This document shows positions 34,697 to 42,609 of a DNA stretch of 64,000 nt, one piece after another. The stretch comes from Nocardia panacis. GTDB taxonomy: Bacteria > Actinomycetota > Actinomycetes > Mycobacteriales > Mycobacteriaceae. The stretch's first letter is position 1; every line of letters starts with the position of its first letter. Below the pieces are notes generated by a model that saw only the letters and a program-made list of their open reading frames with translations, ran no database searches and had not been told where the DNA came from. The stretch lies in contig NZ_QZFU01000028.1 of assembly GCF_003598715.1 (NCBI RefSeq), positions 1 to 64,000 on the forward strand, in the 5' to 3' direction. Position numbers and translations under genes: made by a program.

Positions 34697-36660
34697 GGCG
34701 CGGTCGCCTCCTTGGCGATCTCGGTGGCGGTGTCGGCGAGCATCAGGGCATGGGTGCCGGGGCTGAGCTGCAGTGACTGGTGGTGGCGGCCGCCGGACAG
34801 ATCGAGCCAGTCGATCTCGGCGGTCACCGGAGCGGTCTCGGCGCCGAGCCCGAAGTGCACGTCGAAGCTGCGCTTCCCGGAATGTCCACTGCCGCCGTCG
34901 AGTTGGTTGCGCATCGTGCGACCGTCGGCGGTGCGCACGGTGACGATCGCGTTGTAGGCGGGCTGGCCGAGGGAGTTGCGGTCGGCGGCCGGTCGATACA
35001 GCCGCAGCGACAGCGAATGACCGAGATCCGGCGAGCGATTGGCGAAGAACTCCGGCGCGCCCCACTGCCTGGCCACCGCGAAATCGAGAACTCCGGTGCC
35101 GGTGGTGTCGCCGATGGCGACCCCGCGGGACGGCAACTCCGCACCGGTGCCCGCCTGGCGGGTGATATCGACATACTTTCCGCCACCGCCTTTGGCATAG
35201 AGCGCCATGGTGTCGCGACCGGAGAGATCGTCGCCGGGCGTCACGCGCGGCCACAGTTCGGGGGCGTGCAGCAGCACATCATTGGCCGTGGCCAACTCCT
35301 GCAGCCAGGCCCAGCGATCGGCGGCATTGCCGCCCTGGACGAATCCGGTCGTTTGCAGCACATCGAGCGTCCCGGAATTGCGCAGGTCGGCGGCCTTCAC
35401 ATCCCAGCACCAGCCGGTCCAGGCCAGGCCGAGCTCCTGGGCGTGCTGGCTGAACGGCGCGCGGCCGTCGGCGAGTTCGCGACGCATATCGGCGACGGTG
35501 GCGGCGTCATTGCGCCAGACGAAATTACTTTCCAGCAGACCCCACGGCGCGGTGATATTGCTGACGACCATATCGAATTTGCCGCGTCCGTACATGTCGA
35601 CGAAATCGACGCCCATCCCCTTGAAGGAGTCCTGGCCGAGCACGAACGATTTCGGAGTGGTCCAGTCGCGCGAACCGGTCGCGGTGCTGAATTTGATATG
35701 ACCCGGCGTCGACTGGTTGTAGAGCAGATGATCGTGGCCGAAATCATTGGCGACATAGAGTGCCGGTCGCAAATCGCCGGTCAAATCGGCCGCGCCGAGT
35801 GCCAGCGTCCAACCGGTGCGGTCATCGACCGGTATCGCATCCTTGTCCTCGACGTAGACCGGATTGCCCGCGGCGTCATTGTTGGTCCAGCGCAGCACCC
35901 GCTCGCCCGCCGCGTTCCTGGCATTCGACATGGAATCGTTCATCACCACATCGGGATGCCCATTCGGATCGAGAACCCCGGAATTCGGGAAGTAATTACC
36001 GACTATCAGATCCGGATGTCCGTCGCCGTCGAAGTCGGCGATCGAGATCGCGTTGGTATTCCACAGCTCGCCGTTGTACCTTCCGGAAACACTTCCGGAA
36101 GGAATTACCTCCACCGGTGTATACGAGGCGGCGGACAACCCGGCGGAACCGTTGTTGCGGAAGATGATCGGCGTGCGACCCCAGTAGTACACGAGCAGAT
36201 CCGTGCGCCCGCTCCCGGTGAAATCGCCCGGCGCGCAACCCATCGGGGCCATCGTCGAATCCAGCACCAGCGGATCGGGTCGCAGCGTGAACGGGGTGAA
36301 GCGATCGGCCTGCGGTGCGGTCGGGGCGTAGGTGACCACGACCTCGTCGGTCCTGGTGTCCACCAGGCACAGGCCGTCGGAGCGGCCGTGGCCCACCAGA
36401 TCGTTGATCGCGACGGCCGCGCCGACCGAGGAGATCCATGAGCTGATTCTCTCGTAGGCCGGATTCACCTGGCGCACAGTCCGTTTGGGAAGGCTCCCGT
36501 AGCCCGGCGGCATGTCGATCGGCAGGGATCGCAGCTGGTACCCTGCGGCCACGGCCGCCGGATCGTCGGTGGCCACCCGCGCCGACCCGACGAAGAAGAT
36601 CGTCGCCAGCAGCAGTGCGGCGGCCGCGGCGGGTACGAGAATTCGCAAGCGTGAGTTCAC
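34693..36660 (-). CDS. Enediyne cassette protein E4 (UnbV, FG-GAP/ASPIC)
   Basis: 655 residues. An N-terminal membrane/signal segment (LVPAAAAALLLATIFFVG) suggests an extracytoplasmic protein anchored at the N-terminus. FG-GAP/VCBS beta-propeller repeats follow, with Ca-binding-like loops such as ISIADFDGDGHPDLIVGNYF and GDFTGSGRTDLLVYYWG. An ASPIC/UnbV domain closes the protein (about 545-650, FDVHFGLGAETAPVTAEI). This is the UnbV protein of the enediyne cassette. GTG 36660 overlaps the E3 stop (GTGA) and its own stop overlaps E5 (ATGA). Function is unknown in all known clusters. Confidence 0.9.
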   Translation of the reverse strand: MNSRLRILVPAAAAALLLATIFFVGSARVATDDPAAVAAGYQLRSLPIDMPPGYGSLPKRTVRQVNPAYERISSWISSVGAAVAINDLVGHGRSDGLCLVDTRTDEVVVTYAPTAPQADRFTPFTLRPDPLVLDSTMAPMGCAPGDFTGSGRTDLLVYYWGRTPIIFRNNGSAGLSAASYTPVEVIPSGSVSGRYNGELWNTNAISIADFDGDGHPDLIVGNYFPNSGVLDPNGHPDVVMNDSMSNARNAAGERVLRWTNNDAAGNPVYVEDKDAIPVDDRTGWTLALGAADLTGDLRPALYVANDFGHDHLLYNQSTPGHIKFSTATGSRDWTTPKSFVLGQDSFKGMGVDFVDMYGRGKFDMVVSNITAPWGLLESNFVWRNDAATVADMRRELADGRAPFSQHAQELGLAWTGWCWDVKAADLRNSGTLDVLQTTGFVQGGNAADRWAWLQELATANDVLLHAPELWPRVTPGDDLSGRDTMALYAKGGGGKYVDITRQAGTGAELPSRGVAIGDTTGTGVLDFAVARQWGAPEFFANRSPDLGHSLSLRLYRPAADRNSLGQPAYNAIVTVRTADGRTMRNQLDGGSGHSGKRSFDVHFGLGAETAPVTAEIDWLDLSGGRHHQSLQLSPGTHALMLADTATEIAKEATAP

Positions 36661-37652
36661 ATTTCCCCCTTTGGTGCCATCGGCGCGGCCGCCGGGCAGT
36701 GGCTGCGAATGCGGGTCCGCCAGACCTCGAAGGCGACGACTCCGTCCACCGTCGGCCGGGTGGGCAGAGTCTCGATGGCGATTCTGGAAGCGTCCGCGAT
36801 GCGCAGACCGGTCAGCGCGAACAGTGTCGCCTCGGTCTCGGGGAGCACCAGGCCTGCTCGCGCCCGCGCCTCCGCGGCGAATATCGCGCCTTGCCAAAGG
36901 CATTCGCGATAGTCGCGGGCCGATTCGATGAGGTGGGCCAATTCTGTCTCGCTCGCGCCACCGGCGTAGGTGGCCGCCAGGCCGAGTCCCGCGTACAGGT
37001 CGGCGCGTCGATGTGGCGCGAATCTCTCGATCAGGGTGTGGGCGAGTGCGGGATCGGCGCCCGAGACGAACCACAGCGCCCGTCCGATGCCCTGATCCAC
37101 GGCATGCGGCGCGTAGTCGTGATGATCCGGCGAAACGAGCGGCGGCCGAGGGTCTACATACTTATCTTTTATGTAACGATCTGTGTGGAAATACGCTTGG
37201 TGAAACCCGTATCCGTCCAGTGCCAACCAGATCAACACCTGATCGGTCAACCCGCTCAGCGCCGCCCGATGCAGCGGCCTCGGCAAGCGCGCCAGCGCCC
37301 AGCCCGCACCCACATATGTCATGTAGCGGTGCTCATCGGCGACGGCGCGGTATTCGGCGAGGTGCCGCCGGTGTCCCAGCGGCAGTCCGTCCCGAATCGC
37401 CATGGCCATGGCCGCACCCTCGAAGGCGAAACCTCTTCGGGCGCTGTCGACTTCGGCCAATCGCGCGGCGGTCTGCGCGGCCGTCGCGCATTCCGTGCCG
37501 ACACCCAGTCCGGTGATGAATGTGGTACCGGCCCCCTCCAGGGCGGCCGCAGCCCGCGAGTTGCGCGACGGAAATCCGCGAACTGCCAGCGACGCCTCTC
37601 CTACATCCGGGGTGAAGATCATATGACGGAGCCGACCGAGTAACGAGACCAT
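36657..37652 (-). CDS. Enediyne cassette protein E3 (UnbL, DUF1702)
   Basis: 331 residues, soluble. Diagnostic stretches of the DUF1702/UnbL family are GFEGAAM-like RRGFAFEGAAMAMAIRDGL near residue 90, YVGAGWALARL, and VDQGIGRALWFVSGADP. AGGAGG 6 nt before ATG 37652 makes it the clear first gene of the E3-E4-E5-PKSE-E10 operon. It is divergent from an AraC-type regulator, with a palindrome in the gap (37732-37762). Biochemical role is unknown; it is required for enediyne production in studied clusters. Confidence 0.9.
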   Translation of the reverse strand: MVSLLGRLRHMIFTPDVGEASLAVRGFPSRNSRAAAALEGAGTTFITGLGVGTECATAAQTAARLAEVDSARRGFAFEGAAMAMAIRDGLPLGHRRHLAEYRAVADEHRYMTYVGAGWALARLPRPLHRAALSGLTDQVLIWLALDGYGFHQAYFHTDRYIKDKYVDPRPPLVSPDHHDYAPHAVDQGIGRALWFVSGADPALAHTLIERFAPHRRADLYAGLGLAATYAGGASETELAHLIESARDYRECLWQGAIFAAEARARAGLVLPETEATLFALTGLRIADASRIAIETLPTRPTVDGVVAFEVWRTRIRSHCPAAAPMAPKGEM

Positions 37653-38026
37653 CCAGGTCCTCCTTGCATCGGGACTGTTCTCAGATTCGCATCCGAGAGT
37701 GGCCCGATGCTTCTTCCCCGTTGCTCACTTCACCAATCGGAAGTATTCTTCCGAACCAATCGTCATAGTTTCCGTCGAGTGCAAGTCGGGGTCCGGCTCG
37801 CACCTACCGAGCTGCGGAAGGTGGTGTCGAGACAGCACATGATCAGCCGCTGCGCATAATAACCGCTTCATCGGCGAAGCGTTCACCTCGCAGCCCAACT
37901 GTCAAATGGCCTGGCGTGTCGTCGGGGTAATTGATCGGTGCCCGGAACCGGGCGGCAGCAGCAACGCCTTCGCCAGTAGGCCTCGCCGATCCCTCGCGCC
38001 GCTTTTTCGGTGGATTAGGTGAGCTT
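37653..38026. other. Divergent intergenic region between E3 and the AraC-type regulator
   Basis: 374 nt with no convincing gene. It contains the palindrome and direct repeats at 37732-37762 and an AT-rich stretch around 37740-37780. It should hold the promoters of both the enediyne operon and the regulator, but no consensus -35/-10 pair stands out. Confidence 0.6.
37732..37762. promoter_or_regulatory. Palindrome with flanking direct repeats upstream of the enediyne operon
   Basis: TCGGAAG-TATT-CTTCCGA is a perfect 7-4-7 inverted repeat at 37737-37754. It is flanked by two direct copies of ACCAATCG at 37732-37739 and 37755-37762 (23 nt apart, about two helical turns). It lies 80-110 nt upstream of E3. 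Direct repeats suit an AraC-type activator and the palindrome a dimeric repressor. Confidence 0.55.
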
Positions 38027-38740
38027 ATGTCCGATCATATTGCGAACAGTATTCACTATATGTGGGAGAATTGCGGGCAGCAGATATCGCTCGACAATCT
38101 CGCGGATGTCGCAAAATATAGCAAGTACTATTTCGTCCGACGTTTCCATGTCGAAACCCGATGTTCTCCGGTGCGATTCCTGTCCGCCGTGCGCATGGCC
38201 CGCAGTAAATACATGCTGGCCACCACGTCGACGAATGTCTCGGATATCGCCCACGCCGTCGGCTATCTCAGCTACGGCACCTTCACTTCGCGATTCACCG
38301 AATCGGTCGGACTGAGCCCGGCCCAGTACCGCCGGCACGCGCGCGGTGAGGAGTTCCCGCTGCGCTGGTCCAGGAGTCCGGCCATCAAGGCTCCCGCGCC
38401 CGGCACCTCGCTCACCGGTCGCCTGGTCGAGCCCTGTGGCGCGCCGGTTCGTCTGGCCTACTTGAGCATCTTCTCCGCCGCGAACCCGCTCTCCAGCGCG
38501 GCCGCCCTGGTCATCGTCGCCAACCAGGGCAGTTTCACCCTCACGGGTCTCACGCCGGGCAAGTGGGTCGCCCGCGCCATCACCCCGCCCGCGACCTCGG
38601 ATTCCCGCCCGCTGCGCGACTATCGCGCGGGTAGTTGCGAATTCCAGCTCGACACTCGGGCGCATCTCGATATCACCATCCCGCTCGCCGAGCGCACCAT
38701 CCGCACACCGCCGTTCCTGCTGGCCCTGCCCGATCGGTGA
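38027..38740 (+). CDS. AraC-family regulator, HTH at N-terminus
   Basis: 237 residues. The AraC double helix-turn-helix is at the very N-terminus (ISLDNLADVAKYSKYYFVRRF around 18-40; MLATTSTNVSDIAHAVGYLSYGTFTSRFTESVGLSPAQYRR, residues about 66-105). About 130 residues of beta-type sequence follow (GKWVARAIT, LDTRAHLDITIPL), instead of the usual N-terminal sensor. ATG 38027 is chosen with AGGTGAG upstream; the longer reading from 37931 is poorly protein-like. Divergent from E3, it is the best candidate for pathway-specific control of the enediyne operon. AraC/XylS activators are known in enediyne clusters such as that of C-1027. Confidence 0.8.
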   Translation: MSDHIANSIHYMWENCGQQISLDNLADVAKYSKYYFVRRFHVETRCSPVRFLSAVRMARSKYMLATTSTNVSDIAHAVGYLSYGTFTSRFTESVGLSPAQYRRHARGEEFPLRWSRSPAIKAPAPGTSLTGRLVEPCGAPVRLAYLSIFSAANPLSSAAALVIVANQGSFTLTGLTPGKWVARAITPPATSDSRPLRDYRAGSCEFQLDTRAHLDITIPLAERTIRTPPFLLALPDR

Positions 38741-38951
38741 GTTCAGTGTGGTGAACCGGTTGGTTCCGTGTCGGTCACAAACCGCGAATCGGCTGTCCCG
38801 CAACGCAATCGGTCAACCAGGCCCACCCGTCGGCCATCGCCCGGCTATCCTGAGCCGCGAGACATTCGGAATCGATGTCGGTGTTCCGGCTGCCGCAGGT
38901 GCGCTCCGCGCGCGGAAATGCCTGTGGCCGTGGCATGTTCGAGGTGGGCGC

Positions 38952-39854
38952 ATGGCGAAGGCGGTAACTCTGGATCGGCTGCGTGCCGATCTGCGCACCT
39001 ATGCCCGCCTGGCAGGCACCCGCTACGACCCCGCGGTCACCGAGCCGGTGCTCACGGCGCTGGAACACGCGTGGACCACCGCCGCGGTGGGGGTGCGCAC
39101 CACCACCCATCCCGCCGCGCAGCGCGAGGTGAATGTCCGGGTCATGTATCCGGGAGCGCTGGGCGCCCTGGTCGAATCGCTGGGCGCCGCAGGACTTCTC
39201 CCGAGGCGCAGCGACCCGCGGATCATGCCGCTGCTCGACGCGCTCTGCGAAAGTCTGCCCGCCGCAGTGGGAGTGGACCTGGCGATCGGTTCGGGCATCC
39301 AGAAGGTCTGGGCGGTGCTCCCCGAGATCGCCGAGGTGGGGCGGGTTCTGGAGCTACCCGGCCTCCCGGCGGCCGTTCGCACGCACGCCGCGCACCTGTC
39401 GCGGTGGGGCGGTCGGATCGGCATCGTCGCCGTCGACTTCCCGGCCCGCACCCTCAACCTGTACTCACAGGTGCTGGACCCGGCACTGACCGGCGCGGAT
39501 ATCGGGGCCATCCTCGCCGAACTCGGCTTCGGCCCCGCCTCGGCGGCCGAGCTGGCGGTTCTGGACGGTCGGGCATTCAACCTGTATCGGACATTCTCTT
39601 GGGATTCGCCACGCCCCGAACGCGTCTCGTTTCCGGTGCGGTGCCGACCCGAGACCTTCCCCACCCATCTGCACCCTTTGCTGACCAAAATCGTCGCCGA
39701 GGCCCCCTTCGCCGATCCCGACGCCAGGCGCGGCTTCGTCTTCTACGCCGCCTACGGCCCCAATGGCCTGCACTACTACAAGATTCAGGCCGAATACTGC
39801 CCCGGGCTCCTGGCTCCGACTTTTCCGGGCGGTGTGGCGCCTGCGGTGCGCTAG
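38952..39854 (+). CDS. ABBA-fold aromatic prenyltransferase (NphB/CloQ-like)
   Basis: 300 residues, close to NphB (307). The order of motifs matches soluble aromatic prenyltransferases. VGVDLAIGSGIQKVWAVLPE aligns with the NphB strand that has GGFKKTYAFFP. FPARTLNLYSQVL aligns with KKRQVNLYFSEL. DIGAILAELGF is the matching helix, YRTFSWDSPRPERVSFPV aligns with YPTLNWETGKIDRLCFAV, and GLHYYKIQAEY with EEYYKLGAYY. These enzymes attach dimethylallyl or geranyl groups to electron-rich aromatic rings, without the DDxxD motif. ATG 38952 has GAGGTGGG upstream; longer readings of the frame are not protein-like. It is followed by a terminator-like hairpin and a convergent SRPBCC gene. Confidence 0.8.
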   Translation: MAKAVTLDRLRADLRTYARLAGTRYDPAVTEPVLTALEHAWTTAAVGVRTTTHPAAQREVNVRVMYPGALGALVESLGAAGLLPRRSDPRIMPLLDALCESLPAAVGVDLAIGSGIQKVWAVLPEIAEVGRVLELPGLPAAVRTHAAHLSRWGGRIGIVAVDFPARTLNLYSQVLDPALTGADIGAILAELGFGPASAAELAVLDGRAFNLYRTFSWDSPRPERVSFPVRCRPETFPTHLHPLLTKIVAEAPFADPDARRGFVFYAAYGPNGLHYYKIQAEYCPGLLAPTFPGGVAPAVR

Positions 39855-39876
39855 GGAGCCGGATGGCCCGGCTCCC
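39854..39876. terminator. Hairpin between convergent genes
   Basis: GGGAGCCGG (39854-39862) and CCGGCTCCC (39868-39876) form a perfect 9-bp stem with loop ATGGC. It lies right at the prenyltransferase stop and before the end of the convergent SRPBCC gene. No T run follows on either strand, so it would be a GC-rich actinobacterial-type terminator. Confidence 0.5.
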
Positions 39877-39885
39877 GCGCGCGGA

Positions 39886-40362
39886 TCAGTACCGCGGGTG
39901 CACATCCGGAAAACGGTCGGCGACAAGGGAAAGCACGATTCCGTGCTCCACGAACGCCTTCAGTGCCGCGATCATCAGGGTGAATCCGCCCAGCGATCCG
40001 AGCCGCCACTCGGTGACGGCTTCGGCATCGCCGTCGAAGCCGGACTCCTCGATCGAGACGAAGGTGCTGCCGTCTTCGCGTTCGGTGAACAGGATCTCGA
40101 CATTGGTGGGCTTCGGTCCGTTGTCCCAGGTGAAGGCGATTCTGCGGTCCTGTTCGAAAGCCGTCACCTGGACGTTGGTCGTGATGTCGTACATCTCCCA
40201 GGTCCAGCTCACCGCCGCGCCGGGTTCGAGTGGGCCGGTGCTCTTGGTGAACCAGAACCGGGTGGTCCGCTGCGGGTCGGCCAGGGCGGCGAATACCTCG
40301 CTCGGTGGCTTGCGCATCCGCATCGCCGTCTGAATCACCGGACCGGCGGAAGTCTCGGGCAT
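39886..40362 (-). CDS. AHSA1/SRPBCC (START-like) domain protein 4
   Basis: 158 residues: RKPPSEVFAALADPQRTTRFWFTKSTG at the start, VSWTWEMYDITTNVQV, FVSIEESGFDG and a C-terminal helix FTLMIAALKAFVEHGIVLSLV. It is a near relative of the SRPBCC gene at 6831-7313, some 33 kb away, so the two flank the locus. ATG 40362 has GGAGA 6 nt upstream. It is convergent with the prenyltransferase gene and divergent from the flavin-type gene at 40451. The fold is that of CalC-type enediyne self-resistance proteins; a role in protection is an inference from fold and context. Confidence 0.85.
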   Translation of the reverse strand: MPETSAGPVIQTAMRMRKPPSEVFAALADPQRTTRFWFTKSTGPLEPGAAVSWTWEMYDITTNVQVTAFEQDRRIAFTWDNGPKPTNVEILFTEREDGSTFVSIEESGFDGDAEAVTEWRLGSLGGFTLMIAALKAFVEHGIVLSLVADRFPDVHPRY

Positions 40363-40450
40363 GGTGGGTCTCCGTTTCTGATCGTGAGATTCCTCGAGCT
40401 TCTTCATGAAAGTGTAGCGAGCACGGTGGGCGGCATTAAAATACCAACCC

Positions 40451-40969
40451 GTGACCTCCTCGACAACATTCAGTTCCGCCGCGAAGTTCTCCGAAATTCG
40501 GGGTGACTTCACACGATTGACCGAAGAGATCGGCTGGTGTGTGGTTTCCACCGTCGACACCAAAGAGCGTCCGCGCAGCAGGATATTGCATGTGAACTGG
40601 GAGGTGGACGATCGGCGGCCGATCGGATGGATCGGTACGGGGCGCTCGCCGGTCAAAACGGCGCACCTCGCGCGGAATCCGTATGTCTCCTGCACGTATT
40701 GGACTCCGGCACAGGATGTGGTCTACGCCGACTGCCGGGCGAGTTGGGTGGACGATCGCGCGGGCAAGCAGCATGTCTGGGAGGTGATCGCGGCCGAGGC
40801 GGGCCGCAAGGGTTTCGATCCCTACCTTGTATGGAAGGGCGGGATCGATGATCCGAATTTCGATCCGCTGTGCCTCGAGCCGTGGCGAATCCAGGTGACG
40901 CTCCAGGATCTCGCGCACGGCGAGATCATCGGGTCCTCCAGAGTCTGGCATTCGAAGGGCATTTCGTGA
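40451..40969 (+). CDS. FMN-binding split-barrel (pyridoxamine 5'-phosphate oxidase-like) protein
   Basis: 172 residues of the PNPOx-like split barrel: GWCVVSTVDTKERPRSRILHV at 28-48, then PIGWIGTGRSPVKTAHLARNPYVSCTYW and DVVYADCRASWVDD. Family members bind FMN, F420 or haem and act on small molecules. GTG 40451 has no ribosome site; TAAAAT at 40437-40442 lies 8 nt before it, which suggests a leaderless transcript. It is divergent from the SRPBCC gene. A redox role in the pathway is possible; cofactor and substrate are not evident. Confidence 0.75.
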   Translation: MTSSTTFSSAAKFSEIRGDFTRLTEEIGWCVVSTVDTKERPRSRILHVNWEVDDRRPIGWIGTGRSPVKTAHLARNPYVSCTYWTPAQDVVYADCRASWVDDRAGKQHVWEVIAAEAGRKGFDPYLVWKGGIDDPNFDPLCLEPWRIQVTLQDLAHGEIIGSSRVWHSKGIS

Positions 40970-41209
40970 GCGAACTCGTGTGCTTCCCGGTCCGATGGCA
41001 TGCGGCACCCGTCCGGAGTGCCCACCGTGGAATCATGTATCCCGCTGCGCGGCAGTAGGTTTCGATTTGGGCAACCGTCCGGTATTCGAGCAGAAAACCG
41101 GTGTTCACGGCACTCGGATTCGACTCGATGCCTTCGAACCTCGGCCGAAATTCCAGAGATGATCTATATTTTTGAAGTCAGTTCGGATTCGGCCGAGGAG
41201 GTTGTGCCC

Positions 41210-42064
41210 GTGACTTCGTTGTACATGCCGACAAACGAAGAGGTTGTCGAGTTCTACAACAATGCGATCCCCCTGATAGACCGGCTGGTCGGTACGAACG
41301 TTCACCTCGGATACTGGGAGTCGCCCGAGGATCCGAGCACGGTCGCGGAGGCGACTGATCGGTTGACGGACTTCATGATCGAGAGATTGGCCGTCGATTC
41401 CTCGAGTCGCGTTCTCGATCTCGGCTGCGGTTTGGGCGCTCCCGCAATAAGACTCGCCAAAACCACCGGTGCCACCGTGGTCGGCGTCGCCACCAGTGCG
41501 AACCTGCTGGAGCGGGCGCGCCGGTCCGCCGTCGAGGCGGGCGTGGCGGATCTGGTCGATTTCCAATTGGCCGACGCGGTCGAATTACCTTTCGGGGATT
41601 CGTCTTTCGACGCGGTGCTCGCCATCGAATCCATAGTGCACATGCCGGATCTGCCCGGAGTATTCGGCGAGGTGGGCCGGGTATTGTCCGACGGCGGGCA
41701 CATGGTGGCCACGGATTTCTTTCTGAAGGGTCCCCTGGTCGGGCGACGGCTGGAAATAGTCGAGGCATATCGCAGGCTGTCGCTGAATACCCCGCTGTTG
41801 CAGCCGGAGGACTATCCGCCGCTGCTGCGCGCGGCAGGGATGCACCTGCTCGAGTACCGGGACATCACGCAGCAGACCATGCGCCATCATCGCGAGATGA
41901 TCCGTGCCGCGCAGCGGCAGCGCGCGGAACTGGTCCACACCTACGGCCCCGAGATGATCGACACCTTCATCTCGGTTTTCGAGCAGTGTCTCGATATCTC
42001 GGAGCCGGGGTACCTGCTGTTCACCGCCGAGCGTACGAACCGATCGGAACATCAGCCCACCTGA
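41210..42064 (+). CDS. SAM-dependent methyltransferase (HLGYW type)
   Basis: 284 residues with the same plan as the methyltransferase at 12056: FYNNAIPLIDRLVGTNVHLGYW at the start, motif I VLDLGCGLGAPAI, ADAVELPFGDSSFDAVLAIESIVHM, and a C-terminal cap. The layout matches natural-product C/O-methyltransferases related to geranyl diphosphate and rifamycin/rebeccamycin methyltransferases. GTG 41210 is chosen because GAGGAG lies 9 nt upstream; the frame is open further upstream. A TATATT at 41165-41170 could be its -10. It is the last gene that clearly fits the biosynthetic locus on this side. Confidence 0.85.
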   Translation: MTSLYMPTNEEVVEFYNNAIPLIDRLVGTNVHLGYWESPEDPSTVAEATDRLTDFMIERLAVDSSSRVLDLGCGLGAPAIRLAKTTGATVVGVATSANLLERARRSAVEAGVADLVDFQLADAVELPFGDSSFDAVLAIESIVHMPDLPGVFGEVGRVLSDGGHMVATDFFLKGPLVGRRLEIVEAYRRLSLNTPLLQPEDYPPLLRAAGMHLLEYRDITQQTMRHHREMIRAAQRQRAELVHTYGPEMIDTFISVFEQCLDISEPGYLLFTAERTNRSEHQPT

Positions 42065-42086
42065 TCGCGGGCGGAAAGAGCGTCTA

Positions 42087-42114
42087 GGGTTGACATAGAT
42101 GTCAATGTCGACCC
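42087..42114. promoter_or_regulatory. MerR-type operator/promoter
   Basis: GGGTTGACAT (42087-42096) and ATGTCGACCC (42105-42114) form an inverted repeat with one mismatch and an 8-nt centre. Inside lies a perfect shorter palindrome TTGACAT-AG-ATGTCAA (42090-42105). TTGACA at 42090 can act as the -35. It is 22 nt before the MerR gene, the usual place for autoregulation. Confidence 0.7.
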
Positions 42115-42136
42115 CGGCTGATGTGAAGGTGCTCAC

Positions 42137-42499
42137 ATGCGAATCGGCGAACTGGCCCGCCTGACCGAGACTCCGCCGCGCTTGCTGCGCTACTACGAGG
42201 AACAGGGGCTGATCAACCCGACCCGACAGGCGAACGGCTATCGCGACTACGACGCGGGCCTGGTCGACCGGGTGCTGCAAATACGCGGCCTGCTCGAAGC
42301 CGGCCTGCCCACCCGCATCATCAAGCAGATCCTGCCCTGCCTGGACAAACCCCGCATCATCCACTTCACCGACGCCACACCGGAGATGATCGCCACCCTC
42401 GAGGGCGAGAGTTCCCGCATGACCGGCCGCATCGCCTGCCTGATCCGCAATCGTGACGCCATCGAGGAGTATCTGACGGTGGTGAAGAGTCTGGCTTGA
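42137..42499 (+). CDS. MerR-family transcriptional regulator
   Basis: 120 residues: the MerR winged helix MRIGELARLTETPPRLLRYYEEQGLI, the wing NGYRDYDAGLVDRVLQI, LLEAGLPTRIIKQIL, and a short dimerisation coiled coil (TPEMIATLEGESSRMTGRI...). No conserved metal-binding cysteine loop is present, so it is more likely a sensor of an organic compound or oxidant. The operator at 42087-42114 is directly upstream. The target beyond its own gene is not obvious; it may regulate the following gene or the upstream methyltransferase. Confidence 0.9.
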   Translation: MRIGELARLTETPPRLLRYYEEQGLINPTRQANGYRDYDAGLVDRVLQIRGLLEAGLPTRIIKQILPCLDKPRIIHFTDATPEMIATLEGESSRMTGRIACLIRNRDAIEEYLTVVKSLA

Positions 42500-42609
42500 C
42501 CATCGCACTTGCCACGCGAATCCGCCGACGCGGTGCGAGATCTCTTGGGACACTGGCTCGATGCCCTCCCGCGCTGAGGGCCTCGTGGTGCTCGACCGAG
42601 GGGAGTGTC

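Noticed and set aside
36081..36100. Repeated TTCCGGAA within E4 as a regulatory site
   Set aside because: Two copies 12 nt apart lie inside the E4 coding sequence and encode an ordinary Gly/Ser-rich turn of the propeller.
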